A stretch of 64,000 nt of DNA. Source: Bacteroidales bacterium. GTDB taxonomy: Bacteria > Bacteroidota > Bacteroidia > Bacteroidales > F082. The notes under the pieces were generated by a model that saw only the letters and a list, made by a program, of their open reading frames with translations, was not told the DNA's origin and made no database searches. The stretch covers positions 1 to 64,000 of the forward strand of contig JAFTUF010000052.1 of assembly GCA_017466405.1 (NCBI GenBank), read 5' to 3'. Position 1 is the stretch's first letter, and each line of letters starts with the position of its first letter. This document shows positions 1-8,865 of this stretch, one piece after another. The position numbers and the translations under genes were made by a program.

Positions 1-93
1 CATAATAGAGAAGTAAAAAAAGATATGGAGAATAAGAAAAACGACATACGAATTTTAGGCAAGAACAAGTTCATAGAGCGTATATCTCGATGA
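1..93 (+). CDS. 3' end of an unidentified protein (partial)
   Basis: An open frame runs from the first base to a TGA at 91-93 and gives 30 residues rich in Lys, Asn, Arg and Ile, ending ...FIERISR. It looks like the basic C-terminal tail of a protein that begins outside the window. It is too short to name, and a 30-codon open stretch can arise by chance in AT-rich DNA, so this is weak support. Confidence 0.35.
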   Translation, partial: HNREVKKDMENKKNDIRILGKNKFIERISR

Positions 94-212
94 ATATAGC
101 ATTTATCGAGAGTTATTTTTAAAGAAATAAATCAAACTACAGACGTGGGAAAATGGGTTCTACCCATCAATGTAGGAAAATTAATAATAAGAACCCCTCT
201 AAATTAATTTTT

Positions 213-1915
213 ATGAATAAACGTTTAATAAAAACAATAACACTATTAACTCTGCTCCTTTGCGGAGTTGGTACTATTTCTTCTCAAGAATGGGATTGGC
301 AACATACATTGGAGTTGATAGTACAACTATTACAGAATATTATTTTCCAGCAGAGTTTATAGAGCTTCCCGATGGAAATTTTATATCACCCTCGTATTAT
401 TACATCAGGGAGACTGCAGCAGAATATTATTCTGAAGCTGCGGCAGCTATGATGTTCTCTGAAAATGGGGATTTAATCGCTCAAAACAATTTTTTTAGAC
501 CGGGATATTGTACTTCATTCTCTGAACAATTTGTTTTTAAAAAGGATAATAGTTTTTATTTCCTTACAACATATTCTCCAGAACATACTATCAATTCTTT
601 TAATTATTTCAAGAATTATGATAATCCACCTACAGATGCTAAGTTGGCGTTGTTCAAATTGGATAGTCAACTAAATGTAGAGGAGACGTATGAGCATAGT
701 TGGCCTATAGATACTTTTGAAGCACGAAACAGACCGGAATGGCAATTGCTTCCTAATGGATATAGTGGCAATATATTTTTATTCTCAGCATTTGAAGATG
801 AAGGTAACATAGTGGGAGCTTATTGGAAGAGTGAAAGTTTCAAAAGTCCTGGACAGGGAAAGGATACGTTGTTTATGTTCAGAATGAATTTCGATGGCGA
901 AATATTACTAAGGAAAGATATAGACTATGCATCGCCAAGTAAAAGTGATGTAATTAAAAGAGGAGCACAAGCATATTCAAATCGAAGAAATCAATTTATT
1001 GTAACCGATACTCATTATATATTTTACTCGGGCGGAAAAGGTAATTATGATGGTTATGATATACAGGGAAGAGCAGTGTACTACGACAAGGATTTTAATT
1101 TTATTAGGGAAAGATATTTGAGAGGTCCTGATTGTTTGATAAATGACAAACTATACAATATATCTGTCAAGAGAAGCAATCATAATACCACATATCTTAC
1201 AACACAAAAAAGAAACCCCAAAAATCCTCAACATGATGAAGATTGTCGTTTGTATGAAATAGATGACGATATTAATGCAGCATCAGAATTTCTTGAAGTC
1301 GTTAATCATACAGATAGAGGAACAGAAGAATGGGATATGTCCAGTTATAGAGCTGGTGTAGATTTAAACGATGATAATTCAATTTACTATACATATACGC
1401 TTAATCAAGGTTACTTTACAAATCTTGATTCTTGGATCGTGATAGAACGTCTTGATGATAATATGGATATAATATCAACATATTATTATGGTTTAAACAA
1501 TAGATTTTTAGATAGAGTGATAACTCTTTACTCCACAGACGACGGTGGAGTGATTATTATTCATAGAGCGGATGATTTGTATTCTGATAATACTTATGGC
1601 TATATCACTAAATTCCCTGCATCGGCATTTGTCAACATCGAAGAAGCTCACGCTCACGGCTTGAAAGTCGCAGTGGCTTATCCTAATCCCGGCGGAGATG
1701 TCATGAATATAAGAACAGGCTTGCGTAATGCAGTTTTAACTGTATATGACATGCAAGGAAGAAAAGTCCATCAACAAATAATAACAGATGAAGTAACTTC
1801 AATAGACGCCTCGAAATGGCAGAATGGAACTTACGTTTGGGAGCTTAGAGCGGGAAACGGAAACGGGAGCGGGAACGAGAACGGGATTTTGGAGAGCGGG
1901 AAGTGGGTGAAGTAG
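213..1915 (+). pseudogene. T9SS cargo protein with type A sorting domain, frameshifted after the signal peptide
   Basis: The ATG at 213 opens a signal peptide (MNKRLIKTITLLTLLLCGVG...SSQ) that continues as EWDWQHT and then leaves frame. The rest of the protein (about 530 residues) is in the +1-shifted frame from about 311 and reads GVDSTTITEYYFP. Restoring one T in the run at 309-310 (ACA TTT GGA) would join them as QHTFGVDS. The body has beta-propeller-like tyrosine- and aspartate-rich strands. The last 80 residues (YPNPGGDVMNI...VYDMQGRKV...GTYVWEL) are a classic type IX secretion C-terminal sorting domain, so the intact protein would be exported to the cell surface. Near the C-terminus a 6-bp repeat tract encodes a Gly/Asn run. 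Either a real one-base deletion or a sequencing error could explain the break; no slippery site for programmed frameshifting is seen. Confidence 0.8.
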
Positions 1916-1917
1916 AA

Positions 1918-2048
1918 GCTGAGTTGCTGAGTTACTGAGTCTCTGAGTTACTGAGTCTCTGAGTTGCTAAGTGACTTAGCATCTTAGTAACTTAGCATCT
2001 TAGTAACTTAGCATCTTAGTAACTTAGTAACTTAGCATCTTAGTAGCT
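1918..2048. repeat. 8-bp tandem tract, inverted halves
   Basis: About sixteen 8-bp units follow directly after the stop codon of the cargo gene. The left half has units of the type CTGAGTTG/CTGAGTTA. The right half has CTTAGTAA/CTTAGCAT, which is the reverse-complement form, so the tract can fold into a long hairpin. It lies between convergent genes (cargo gene and ruvB) and might end transcription. Related tracts occur at six other places in the window. Confidence 0.85.
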
Positions 2049-2055
2049 CATAAAC

Positions 2056-2090
2056 GTTTATTTTCATCGGTGTTGTTGATACGTCCCTAC
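2056..2090 (-). repeat. Half copy of the GAGACG hairpin element
   Basis: Read on the minus strand this matches the left arm and loop of the elements at 8745-8797 and 58874-58926 (GGACGTATCAACAACACCG followed by ATGAAAATAAAC) but lacks the right arm. It sits next to an 8-bp tract, as the full copies do. Confidence 0.7.
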
Positions 2091-2098
2091 ATGGTGAT

Positions 2099-3127
2099 TC
2101 AAAAAAGCTCCAGCTCTCCGTTGACGCTGCCTTTGGTCCTGCCGAGATGACGGTAGGCAAACTCTGTCGCTTCTCTGCCACGCGGCGTCCTCATGAGGTA
2201 GCCTTCTTGTATGAGAAATGGCTCATAAACTTCTTCTATTGTTCCAGCCTCCTCTCCTACCGCTGTAGCGATTGTGTTAAGTCCCACAGGACCTCCTTTG
2301 AATTTATCTATTATCGTCGCGAGTATGCGGTTGTCCATATCGTCGAGACCGTGTTGATCGACGTTAAGAGCTTTAAGACCTATGCGAGCTATGTCGAGTG
2401 TTATGGTTCCGTTGCCTTGTATCTGGGCGAAGTCTCTCACGCGCCGCAGCAAGAGATTTGCTATACGCGGAGTGCCTCGGCTGCGGCGCGCAATCTCGAA
2501 TGCCGCTGCATCTTCGATAGGTACTCTCAATATAGATGCTGAACGTTTTATGATTCCGGAGAGAGTCGTCGCGTTATAATATTCCAACCTCATGTTGATT
2601 CCGAAGCGGGCACGCAATGGAGCAGTGAGCAATCCCGAGCGCGTGGTAGCGCCAACTAAGGTAAATGGATTCAAGGCTATCTGTACTGAACGAGCGTTAG
2701 GTCCGCTTTCAATCATGATGTCGATGCGGAAATCTTCCATAGCCGAATAAAGATACTCCTCCACTATCGGGCTGAGACGATGTATCTCATCGATGAAAAG
2801 GACGTCATTCTTCTCGAGACTCGTCAGAAGTCCGGCGAGGTTACCTGGTTTATCAAGCACAGGACCCGATGTCATCTTCATGCCGACACCTAACTCATTG
2901 GCGATGATATGCGATAATGTCGTCTTTCCCAATCCTGGAGGCCCATGAAGCAAGACATGATCCAACGACTCGCCTCTTTGAACAGCAGCCTTGACAAAGA
3001 CCAACAGATTCTCAACGACCTGCTCCTGTCCGGCAAAGTTCTGAAATGCCTCCGGTCGAAGGGCGCGTTCTATCTCCAACTCCTGCTTGCTGAATGATTT
3101 TCCGTATGCGTCTAAGTTCTCGTTCAT
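2099..3127 (-). CDS. ruvB: Holliday junction branch migration helicase RuvB
   Basis: RuvB is the hexameric AAA+ motor that, with RuvA, drives branch migration of Holliday junctions in recombinational repair. The protein shows the Walker A loop GPPGLGKTT, Walker [10 protein letters not shown], sensor 1 (GATTRSG), the arginine-finger stretch PLRARFG, and the C-terminal winged-helix DNA-binding domain (...[17 protein letters not shown]). The ATG at 3127 gives 342 residues, a typical RuvB length; a GTG six codons further upstream (3145) is in frame and cannot be excluded. Its partner ruvA is not adjacent but lies 28 kb away in this window. The gene is convergent with the frameshifted cargo gene and divergent from the SPOR gene. 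Confidence 0.97.
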   Translation of the reverse strand: MNENLDAYGKSFSKQELEIERALRPEAFQNFAGQEQVVENLLVFVKAAVQRGESLDHVLLHGPPGLGKTTLSHIIANELGVGMKMTSGPVLDKPGNLAGLLTSLEKNDVLFIDEIHRLSPIVEEYLYSAMEDFRIDIMIESGPNARSVQIALNPFTLVGATTRSGLLTAPLRARFGINMRLEYYNATTLSGIIKRSASILRVPIEDAAAFEIARRSRGTPRIANLLLRRVRDFAQIQGNGTITLDIARIGLKALNVDQHGLDDMDNRILATIIDKFKGGPVGLNTIATAVGEEAGTIEEVYEPFLIQEGYLMRTPRGREATEFAYRHLGRTKGSVNGELELF

Positions 3128-3213
3128 AAAAATTTCGTATTCCACAAAATTACATATTTTTATGCTACTTGTATCATTTTTTTGTCTAATTTAGCGAAAA
3201 AATTAAACATTAA

Positions 3214-3699
3214 ATGAGATACTTATTTTTGATATTTTTTTGCTTAATATCCTTATTTTCTTTCTCCCAAAACGAAGGCTATCTTCTGTTGAATCAAGAT
3301 CAACGCATTGAACAACTTATACAAATACAGAAAGAGATTCATTCTGCCGACAACACTATCGATGGATATAGAATACAGATTTTCATGGAATCGGGGAACA
3401 ATGCTGTCGAACTCGCCAATGCCACAATGGAAAAATTCAAAAAGACACATCCCGACATTCCTATATACCTCGTCTTCGGTCAGCCTTATTACAGACTGCG
3501 CGTCGGCGATTTCAGAACGCGATTAGAAGCAGAAAAGGCTTTTCAGACTTTAAGCAAAGATTATAAAAAAGCATTCATAACATCCGACAGAATCAATCTG
3601 CCCTATAACATTTTCTGCTCTCCTGATTTTAACGAAGAGGAAATGCAGTTCTTAGAAAACGACACCATCAATATGGAGTTATATTACTATGAAGATTAG
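3214..3699 (+). CDS. Secreted SPOR-domain protein
   Basis: A 161-residue protein with a signal peptide (cleavage after ...SLFSFSQ) and one SPOR domain at about residues 48-120 (IDGYRIQIF...PIYLVFGQPYYRLRVGDFRTRLEAEKAFQTL). SPOR domains bind denuded septal peptidoglycan, so a periplasmic role at cell division or in envelope maintenance is inferred. The C-terminal 40 residues are acidic and have no recognisable motif. It is divergent from ruvB; the spacing to the next gene is 105 bp, and no strong terminator is seen. Confidence 0.85.
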   Translation: MRYLFLIFFCLISLFSFSQNEGYLLLNQDQRIEQLIQIQKEIHSADNTIDGYRIQIFMESGNNAVELANATMEKFKKTHPDIPIYLVFGQPYYRLRVGDFRTRLEAEKAFQTLSKDYKKAFITSDRINLPYNIFCSPDFNEEEMQFLENDTINMELYYYED

Positions 3700-3804
3700 T
3701 TAAAATTAATTAAGTTAAAAATTTTATACTATCTCATGACAAGCCGCGTTTTATGGTAAATAGGAATGGTTTTTGATTAATTGAGCCTCAAAAAAATAAC
3801 AAGT

Positions 3805-4269
3805 ATGGAAAACGAAAGAATAAAGAAACAGATGGAAGAACTTGTCAGGTTGTTCAAGAAGATGATGGAGAAATTTCCACCTGACTCAATACCTGGAATC
3901 GACAAGGCTCAAGCAGAACAACTCAAGATGATGTTGTCGAACTACGATGATATGAAGATAAGTTTCTCATCTGACATGTTCGGAATCTTCGACGAAGAGA
4001 TGACAGAGAAACTACTATCGAGATTGATAAAACAACTCAAAGACCAATTAGGAGAAGACGCCGACGAGCCTGTCGCTGAACAGCTTTCTATCGTTGATAA
4101 GAAAGAAAAAGAATTTGAGCAACTTCCAACCGAAGACCGTTATGTAGCATTGCTCGACGCCATCGACTCAGAACTCAAGAAACCTAATCTCTCCATGGAA
4201 GAAATCGACGATTTATTGGATAGAAGAAAAAGAATACAAGACACTATTTCGAAACAGTTACATAATTAA
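3805..4269 (+). CDS. Uncharacterised helical cytoplasmic protein
   Basis: A 154-residue charged protein with no signal peptide or membrane segment. The N-terminus (MENERIKKQMEELVRLFKKMM) and the C-terminus (EEIDDLLDRRKRIQDTISKQ) look like amphipathic helices or short coiled coils. I do not recognise the family. The ATG at 3805 is preferred over an in-frame TTG eight codons upstream because it is preceded by a purine-rich stretch. It ends 12 bp before the next gene, so the two are probably co-transcribed. Confidence 0.75.
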   Translation: MENERIKKQMEELVRLFKKMMEKFPPDSIPGIDKAQAEQLKMMLSNYDDMKISFSSDMFGIFDEEMTEKLLSRLIKQLKDQLGEDADEPVAEQLSIVDKKEKEFEQLPTEDRYVALLDAIDSELKKPNLSMEEIDDLLDRRKRIQDTISKQLHN

Positions 4270-4281
4270 TTAAATCCATTT

Positions 4282-4965
4282 ATGAAAAAGACATCATTTT
4301 TATTCGCCTTATTATTCTTATTGACATCGATATCTCACGCCCAGACATTATGGGAAAGAACGGATAATTTAGTGATTATCGGCGCTGATGTGTTCACCGA
4401 CTTCAACACTGGCGCTAAATACGAAAACTTCGACCTTCGCGGAATCAACCAAGGCGTGAGCGTTTATACCATGTTCAATTTCAAATTCGACAAAACACCG
4501 CACTTCGCTTCTATCGGCGTGGGTTATACCGGTCACAACTTCTACATGAAAGACGCCTATCTTTCAAGACCGTACTACGATTATACAGTATTCAGCGATG
4601 CTCCTTCCGATTTTAAGAAAAGCAAAGTAAATGTCAATTATATAGATATTCCTATTGAAGTAAGTTTTAAAATAAAAAATCAATTTAAAATTAGCGCCGG
4701 CTTCAAGTTCGGTATCTTAGCAACAGGAAAATCGAAATATGTTGGCAGCGGGAATGGAATATTTTTATTTGATGAAGATAAGACATATAGAGTCAAATAC
4801 GGAAGAATTAATAATTTAGAGAAATATGTATATTCAGTGACATTACGCGTCGCTTATAAGAGCGTACATATCTTCGGAGCTTATCAATTCTCTAACACTT
4901 TCAAAAACGGACTCGGTCCTGAAATAAAACCTATTTCAATCGGTATCGGCGTAAGACCGTTCTAA
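4282..4965 (+). CDS. PorT-like outer membrane beta-barrel protein
   Basis: A 227-residue protein with a signal peptide (MKKTSFLFALLFLLTSISHAQ) followed by alternating amphipathic strands that end in an aromatic residue (...SIGIGVRPF), the usual outer membrane barrel signature. The pattern (IDIPIEVSFKIKNQFKISAGFKFGILATGKSKY) fits the outer membrane beta-barrel family (PF13568) that includes PorT of the type IX secretion system. The family also contains many proteins of unknown role, so a secretion function is only possible. It follows the helical protein by 12 bp. Confidence 0.75.
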   Translation: MKKTSFLFALLFLLTSISHAQTLWERTDNLVIIGADVFTDFNTGAKYENFDLRGINQGVSVYTMFNFKFDKTPHFASIGVGYTGHNFYMKDAYLSRPYYDYTVFSDAPSDFKKSKVNVNYIDIPIEVSFKIKNQFKISAGFKFGILATGKSKYVGSGNGIFLFDEDKTYRVKYGRINNLEKYVYSVTLRVAYKSVHIFGAYQFSNTFKNGLGPEIKPISIGIGVRPF

Positions 4966-5045
4966 GTTGAAAGTTGAAAGTTGATAATTGAAAGTGAAGG
5001 TTGGAAGTTCTAATTTTCAACTTTCAGTTTTCAATTTTCAATTCC
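4966..5045. repeat. 7-bp tandem tract forming an inverted repeat between convergent genes
   Basis: Units of GTTGAAA/ATTGAAA run from about 4970. After a spacer near 5010 the reverse-complement units (TTTTCAA/TTTTCAG) follow, so the whole tract can fold into a long imperfect hairpin. It separates the barrel gene from the convergent PAP2-like gene and could act as a two-way terminator. Confidence 0.7.
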
Positions 5046-5642
5046 TTATAGTGCATATATTAATAGAGGCATAATAAATCCTACAATGAATCCTACGTAA
5101 ATCTGCGATTCGTTGTGGGATTTTAAGTATAGTCGCGCCGAGCCAACGATACCTGAGATAAAAAGACTCGTAATAAAGAACGGCAGATATACATCCGCTG
5201 AGATTGTCGTCATTATTAATAAGGTAGCAGAAAAAGCTCCCCATCCTATTCCATGAAAGCTTATTTTCCAAAACAAATTAACCCAAAACACCACGACACA
5301 CAAAAGCATATTGCAAATCAGATAGAAGTTATATAACGACAACATGCTGATTCCTTTAAAGAAACGCGTCGTGGCATAAAGAAAGACCACCATAATGAAA
5401 AGCGGGATGAAACGCTCTTCTCTCTTCTCCATCGTCAACGATTTGATAACCTTAAATTTCTTTAAGATAAGCATCGATATGATTGGAAAGACAAAGGTTG
5501 TGACAAAGACTATGGCAAAACATAAACCGACATTGATGAACAATATCTTGTATAAGTCAGATGCAATTATCACTAAAAACATCCATGTCGGCAACAATAC
5601 CGGATGAAATATTGTAGATATGAATTGAGCTAATTTATTCAT
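5046..5642 (-). CDS. PAP2-like integral membrane protein
   Basis: A 198-residue protein with about six hydrophobic segments and no signal peptide. The late segment SARLYLKSHNESQIYVGFIVG recalls the third PAP2 phosphatase motif (SR-x5-H-x3-D) by its Ser, Arg and His. The usual Asp is replaced by Gln and no clear first motif (KxxxxxxRP) is present, so it may not be a working lipid phosphatase. It starts 8 bp after the rpoN stop codon and is the last gene of the asnS-rpoN operon. Confidence 0.65.
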   Translation of the reverse strand: MNKLAQFISTIFHPVLLPTWMFLVIIASDLYKILFINVGLCFAIVFVTTFVFPIISMLILKKFKVIKSLTMEKREERFIPLFIMVVFLYATTRFFKGISMLSLYNFYLICNMLLCVVVFWVNLFWKISFHGIGWGAFSATLLIMTTISADVYLPFFITSLFISGIVGSARLYLKSHNESQIYVGFIVGFIMPLLIYAL

Positions 5643-5650
5643 CTGACGGA

Positions 5651-7141
5651 TTATAATTCTTTGCGTAGTCGAGCGACTGGAATATCTAGTTGTTCACGAT
5701 ATTTGGCTATGGTTCTTCTTGCTATGTTGTAACCTTTTTCTTTCAAGATTTGCGTCAAGACGTCATCGGTAAGAGGTTTCGACTTATCCTCCTGTTCGAT
5801 GCAGTCCATAAGTATTTTTTTGATTTCGCGGGTTGACACTTCCTCGCCTTCATCGTTTGTCAGCGACTCGCTGAAGAAGCTCTTCAGAGGGAAAGTACCG
5901 TATGCTGTTTGCACGTATTTGCTATTTGCGACGCGCGAAATAGTCGATATATCGAGACCTACTTTCTCTGATATATCTTTAAGAATCATCGGTCTAAGTT
6001 TCGTCTCATCGCCTGTAAGGAAATAATCTTTCTGATAGTTCATGATTGCTTCCATAGTGACGTAGAGAGTGTTATGACGTTGCTTGATAGCTTCGATAAA
6101 CCACTTCGCCGATTCAATCTTATTCTTCACGAAGTTGATAGCTTCTTTATTGCTTTTGTTATTTTTCTGTTTCGAGAAGTCAGACAACATCTCGATGTAA
6201 TCTTTGTTTACATGTAGCTCGGGAGTGTTGCGGCTGTTTAATGTTAGTTCTAGTTTACCGCAGTTATTGTAGATTGTGAAGTCGGGAATGACGTAATTGG
6301 AGCGTTGGGAGCTACCCACTGCGCCGCCCGGCTTGGGATTCAGTTTAAGTATTTCTTTGAGGGCGGCGCGAAATTGTCTCTCGCTAATACCGCTCTTCTT
6401 GACAATCTTGTCGTAATGTTTCTTAGTAAACTCGTTGAAATACTGCTCGATAATAATGATAGGCAAAGTATAATCGACATCGTCTTCATCATCTTCCTTA
6501 AGACGCTGCAGCTGCATCAGCAGACATTCTTGAAGATTAGTAGCGCCTACTCCAGCAGGGTCGAATTCCTGAATGATATGAAGGACTTCCATAACCTCGT
6601 CTTCAGTGACATCTAAATTTTGCGTGAAGAGAAGGTCATCCATGATACCTGAAATAGGACGACTGAGATAACCAGAGTCGTCGAGGTTTCCAATGATATA
6701 AGTACCTATCTTATATTTTCTCTCGTCAAGGTTCCTATAACCGAGTTGTTGAATAAGAATGTCCTGGAAACTTTCTTCGTTAGATATTGGAGCCTCGTAA
6801 CGCTCATCGTCAGGACTGTAGTTGTTGGCTCTCAACTTATATGCAGCGGCGTCATCGTCGTCATCCTGCATATAATCGTCGAAGTCGGAAAGAGGATCGT
6901 CATTGTCAAAGTCACCGTCATTGTCGAAGTCCTTGTCATCGTCAAAGTCAGTGTCAGTGTCTTTGTCATTGTCAAAGTTGTCGTTCTCTTTCTCTTCTAA
7001 AGCAGGATTCTCTTCTATCTCCTCCTTGATGCGCGAGCTGAGTTCCATAGTAGGAATCTGCAACAGTTTCATAAGAAGAATCTGTTGCGGCGACAGCTTC
7101 TGCAGCATCTTTTGTGTCTGTGTCAGTCGTTGCGAGGACAT
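5651..7141 (-). CDS. rpoN: RNA polymerase sigma-54 factor RpoN
   Basis: Sigma-54 directs polymerase to -24/-12 promoters that need an AAA+ activator. Region I is clear (QTQKMLQKLSPQQILLMKLLQIPTMEL), followed by an acidic region II, a core-binding region, and the C-terminal DNA-binding domain ending in the RpoN box ARRTIAKYREQLDIPVARLR. Region II (about residues 48-95) is unusually long and repetitive, with runs of Asp such as DFDNDGDFDNDD, and it is encoded by a near-periodic 6-bp repeat. Length is 496 residues. The gene starts 29 bp after asnS and overlaps none of its neighbours, so it is probably transcribed from the asnS promoter. Confidence 0.96.
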   Translation of the reverse strand: MSSQRLTQTQKMLQKLSPQQILLMKLLQIPTMELSSRIKEEIEENPALEEKENDNFDNDKDTDTDFDDDKDFDNDGDFDNDDPLSDFDDYMQDDDDDAAAYKLRANNYSPDDERYEAPISNEESFQDILIQQLGYRNLDERKYKIGTYIIGNLDDSGYLSRPISGIMDDLLFTQNLDVTEDEVMEVLHIIQEFDPAGVGATNLQECLLMQLQRLKEDDEDDVDYTLPIIIIEQYFNEFTKKHYDKIVKKSGISERQFRAALKEILKLNPKPGGAVGSSQRSNYVIPDFTIYNNCGKLELTLNSRNTPELHVNKDYIEMLSDFSKQKNNKSNKEAINFVKNKIESAKWFIEAIKQRHNTLYVTMEAIMNYQKDYFLTGDETKLRPMILKDISEKVGLDISTISRVANSKYVQTAYGTFPLKSFFSESLTNDEGEEVSTREIKKILMDCIEQEDKSKPLTDDVLTQILKEKGYNIARRTIAKYREQLDIPVARLRKEL

Positions 7142-7170
7142 AGAAGAAAATCCTTAATATTTATTTAGAA

Positions 7171-8610
7171 TTAATATTCACAGTTTTTAGGTGTACGTGG
7201 GAATGCGATAACGTCGCGGATGTTACCCATACCTGTGATGAATAACATAAGACGTTCAAAACCGAGACCGTAACCTGAGTGAGGCACTGAACCAAAACGG
7301 CGTGTGTCTAAGTACCATTCCATCGATTCTTGTGGAATACCGACTTCGTCCATACGTTTTAACAATTTGTTGAGGTCTGTCTCACGTTCTGAACCGCCGA
7401 TGATTTCACCGATACCTGGGAACAATACGTCCATAGCTCTAACAGTCTTTCCGTCTTCGTTTTGTTTCATATAGAAAGCCTTGATTTCCATTGGGTAGTC
7501 TGTCAAGATAACAGGTCTCTTGAAGTGTTTCTCAACGAGATAGCGTTCGTGTTCTGACTGTAAGTCAACGCCCCAGCCTGTGACAGGATATTGGAACTTG
7601 CCTTTCTTGTTGTAGTTGCTATTCTTAAGGATGTCAATAGCTTCTGTATATGTCAATCTTTGGAAAGGATTTTCTAAGATGAAGTGTAACTTCTCTATCA
7701 ACTCCATTGATTTCTCTTCAGCTTTCTTGTTCTTTTCTTCTTCTTGGAGACGTTTGCTTAAGAATTGAAGGTCGTCCATGCAGTTGTCTAATGCATATTG
7801 GATCAAGAATTTAAGCATGTCTTCTGCCAAGTCCATATTGTCGTTGATGTCGTAGAATGCCATTTCAGGTTCTATCATCCAGAACTCGGCGAGGTGACGA
7901 GAAGTGTTTGAGTTTTCAGCGCGGAAAGTAGGACCAAAAGTATAAATCTTACCCATTGCTGTTGCTGCGAGTTCGCCTTCCAACTGACCTGACACTGTGA
8001 GGTTTGTAGCTTTACCGAAGAAATCTTGTGTAAAGTCGATCTTGCCTTCTTCTGTCTTAGGTAAGTTGTTAAGGTCTAATGTTGTTACTTGGAACATTTC
8101 GCCAGCGCCTTCACAGTCTGATGCTGTGATGAGAGGAGTGTGGATGTTGTAGAAACCTCTGTCGTTGAAGAATTTGTGGATTCCGAACACCATAGCGTGA
8201 CGTAAACGCATGATAGCGCTGAAAGTATTTGTACGGAAACGAAGATGAGCGATCTCGCGTAAGAACTCTAATGAGTGTTTCTTTGGTTGTAAAGGATATT
8301 TCTCCGGGTCTGCGGCACCGATAAGTTCGATGTTTGTCACATTCATCTCGACGCTTTGTCCGCTACCAGCAGATTTCACCAAGTTACCTGTTGCTGAGAT
8401 AGAAGCACCGGTGTGCATCAAAGCGAGATTTTCTTCTGGAATGACGTTGAGGTCAATTACTAATTGTAAGTTATTAATGGTAGAGCCATCGTTTAAAGCG
8501 ATGAAAGCTACGTTTTTACTTCCGCGTTTATTACGCACCCAACCTTTGACATTTATCTCTTTGTCAAACTCTTGCATTTGTAATGCATCTTTAATTTCTG
8601 TACGTTTCAC
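7171..8610 (-). CDS. asnS: Asparagine--tRNA ligase
   Basis: A class IIb aminoacyl-tRNA synthetase that charges tRNA-Asn. The N-terminal OB fold (residues 1-110, [23 protein letters not shown]) binds the anticodon. Motif 2 ([25 protein letters not shown]) and motif 3 ([15 protein letters not shown]) are intact, and the protein ends in the AsnRS signature [17 protein letters not shown]. Length is 479 residues. It is the first gene of the asnS-rpoN-PAP2-like operon and has a promoter with a -7 box at 8652-8659 on the minus strand and a 7-bp tract upstream. Confidence 0.97.
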   Translation of the reverse strand: MKRTEIKDALQMQEFDKEINVKGWVRNKRGSKNVAFIALNDGSTINNLQLVIDLNVIPEENLALMHTGASISATGNLVKSAGSGQSVEMNVTNIELIGAADPEKYPLQPKKHSLEFLREIAHLRFRTNTFSAIMRLRHAMVFGIHKFFNDRGFYNIHTPLITASDCEGAGEMFQVTTLDLNNLPKTEEGKIDFTQDFFGKATNLTVSGQLEGELAATAMGKIYTFGPTFRAENSNTSRHLAEFWMIEPEMAFYDINDNMDLAEDMLKFLIQYALDNCMDDLQFLSKRLQEEEKNKKAEEKSMELIEKLHFILENPFQRLTYTEAIDILKNSNYNKKGKFQYPVTGWGVDLQSEHERYLVEKHFKRPVILTDYPMEIKAFYMKQNEDGKTVRAMDVLFPGIGEIIGGSERETDLNKLLKRMDEVGIPQESMEWYLDTRRFGSVPHSGYGLGFERLMLFITGMGNIRDVIAFPRTPKNCEY

Positions 8611-8651
8611 AACTATATATCTTTAAAGTTATTCTAATTTTATTTAACTTA

Positions 8652-8695
8652 CAAAGATAAGAAAAAGTCTAAAGGCAAAAGACAAAAGACGAAAG
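8652..8695 (-). promoter_or_regulatory. asnS promoter with upstream 7-bp tract
   Basis: On the minus strand TATCTTTG (8652-8659) matches the Bacteroidota -7 box. Directly upstream are about five 7-bp units (CTTTCGT, CTTTTGT, CTTTTGC, CTTTAGA, CTTTTTC), which also supply a TTTG at the -33 position. This is the same layout as at gldE, sulP, ids and trpS. Confidence 0.8.
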
Positions 8696-8707
8696 ATTTT
8701 TTTTGAT

Positions 8708-8740
8708 GTCACCAAGTCGCCGAGTCACCGAGTCGCCTAG
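8708..8740. repeat. 8-bp tandem tract (CCGAGTCR type)
   Basis: Four units of the type CCAAGTCG/CCGAGTCA lie immediately before the GAGACG hairpin element. They are the GC-richer form of the CTGAGTTG units found elsewhere. Confidence 0.75.
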
Positions 8741-8744
8741 GGTA

Positions 8745-8797
8745 GAGATGTATCAACAACACCGATGAAAACAAACAATATGTTGTTGCTGCGTCTC
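8745..8797 (+). repeat. GAGACG hairpin element, copy 1
   Basis: The outer arms GAGATG/CGTCTC and the inner arms CAACAACA/TGTTGTTG enclose an A-rich loop. It is nearly identical to the copy at 58874-58926 and shares its outer arms with a diverged copy at 9810-9863. It is flanked on both sides by 8-bp tracts. Confidence 0.8.
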
Positions 8798-8811
8798 CGC
8801 GTTTATAAGAT

Positions 8812-8849
8812 GCTGAGTTACTAAGTTGCTGAGTTGCTGAGTTGCTAAG
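8812..8849. repeat. 8-bp tandem tract (CTGAGTTG type)
   Basis: About five units (CTGAGTTA, CTAAGTTG, CTGAGTTG, CTGAGTTG, CTAAG) end about 16 bp from the stop codon of the minus-strand KilA-N gene. Confidence 0.8.
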
Positions 8850-8865
8850 ATAATTTTTCGTAGAA

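Noticed and set aside
213..1915. Programmed ribosomal frameshift
   Set aside because: No slippery heptamer or following pseudoknot is seen at 300-320; a lost T in a short run explains it more simply.
6746..7157. Plus-strand frames opposite the acidic part of rpoN
   Set aside because: They are by-products of the periodic Asp codons on the minus strand; the products are low-complexity Val/Ser runs.
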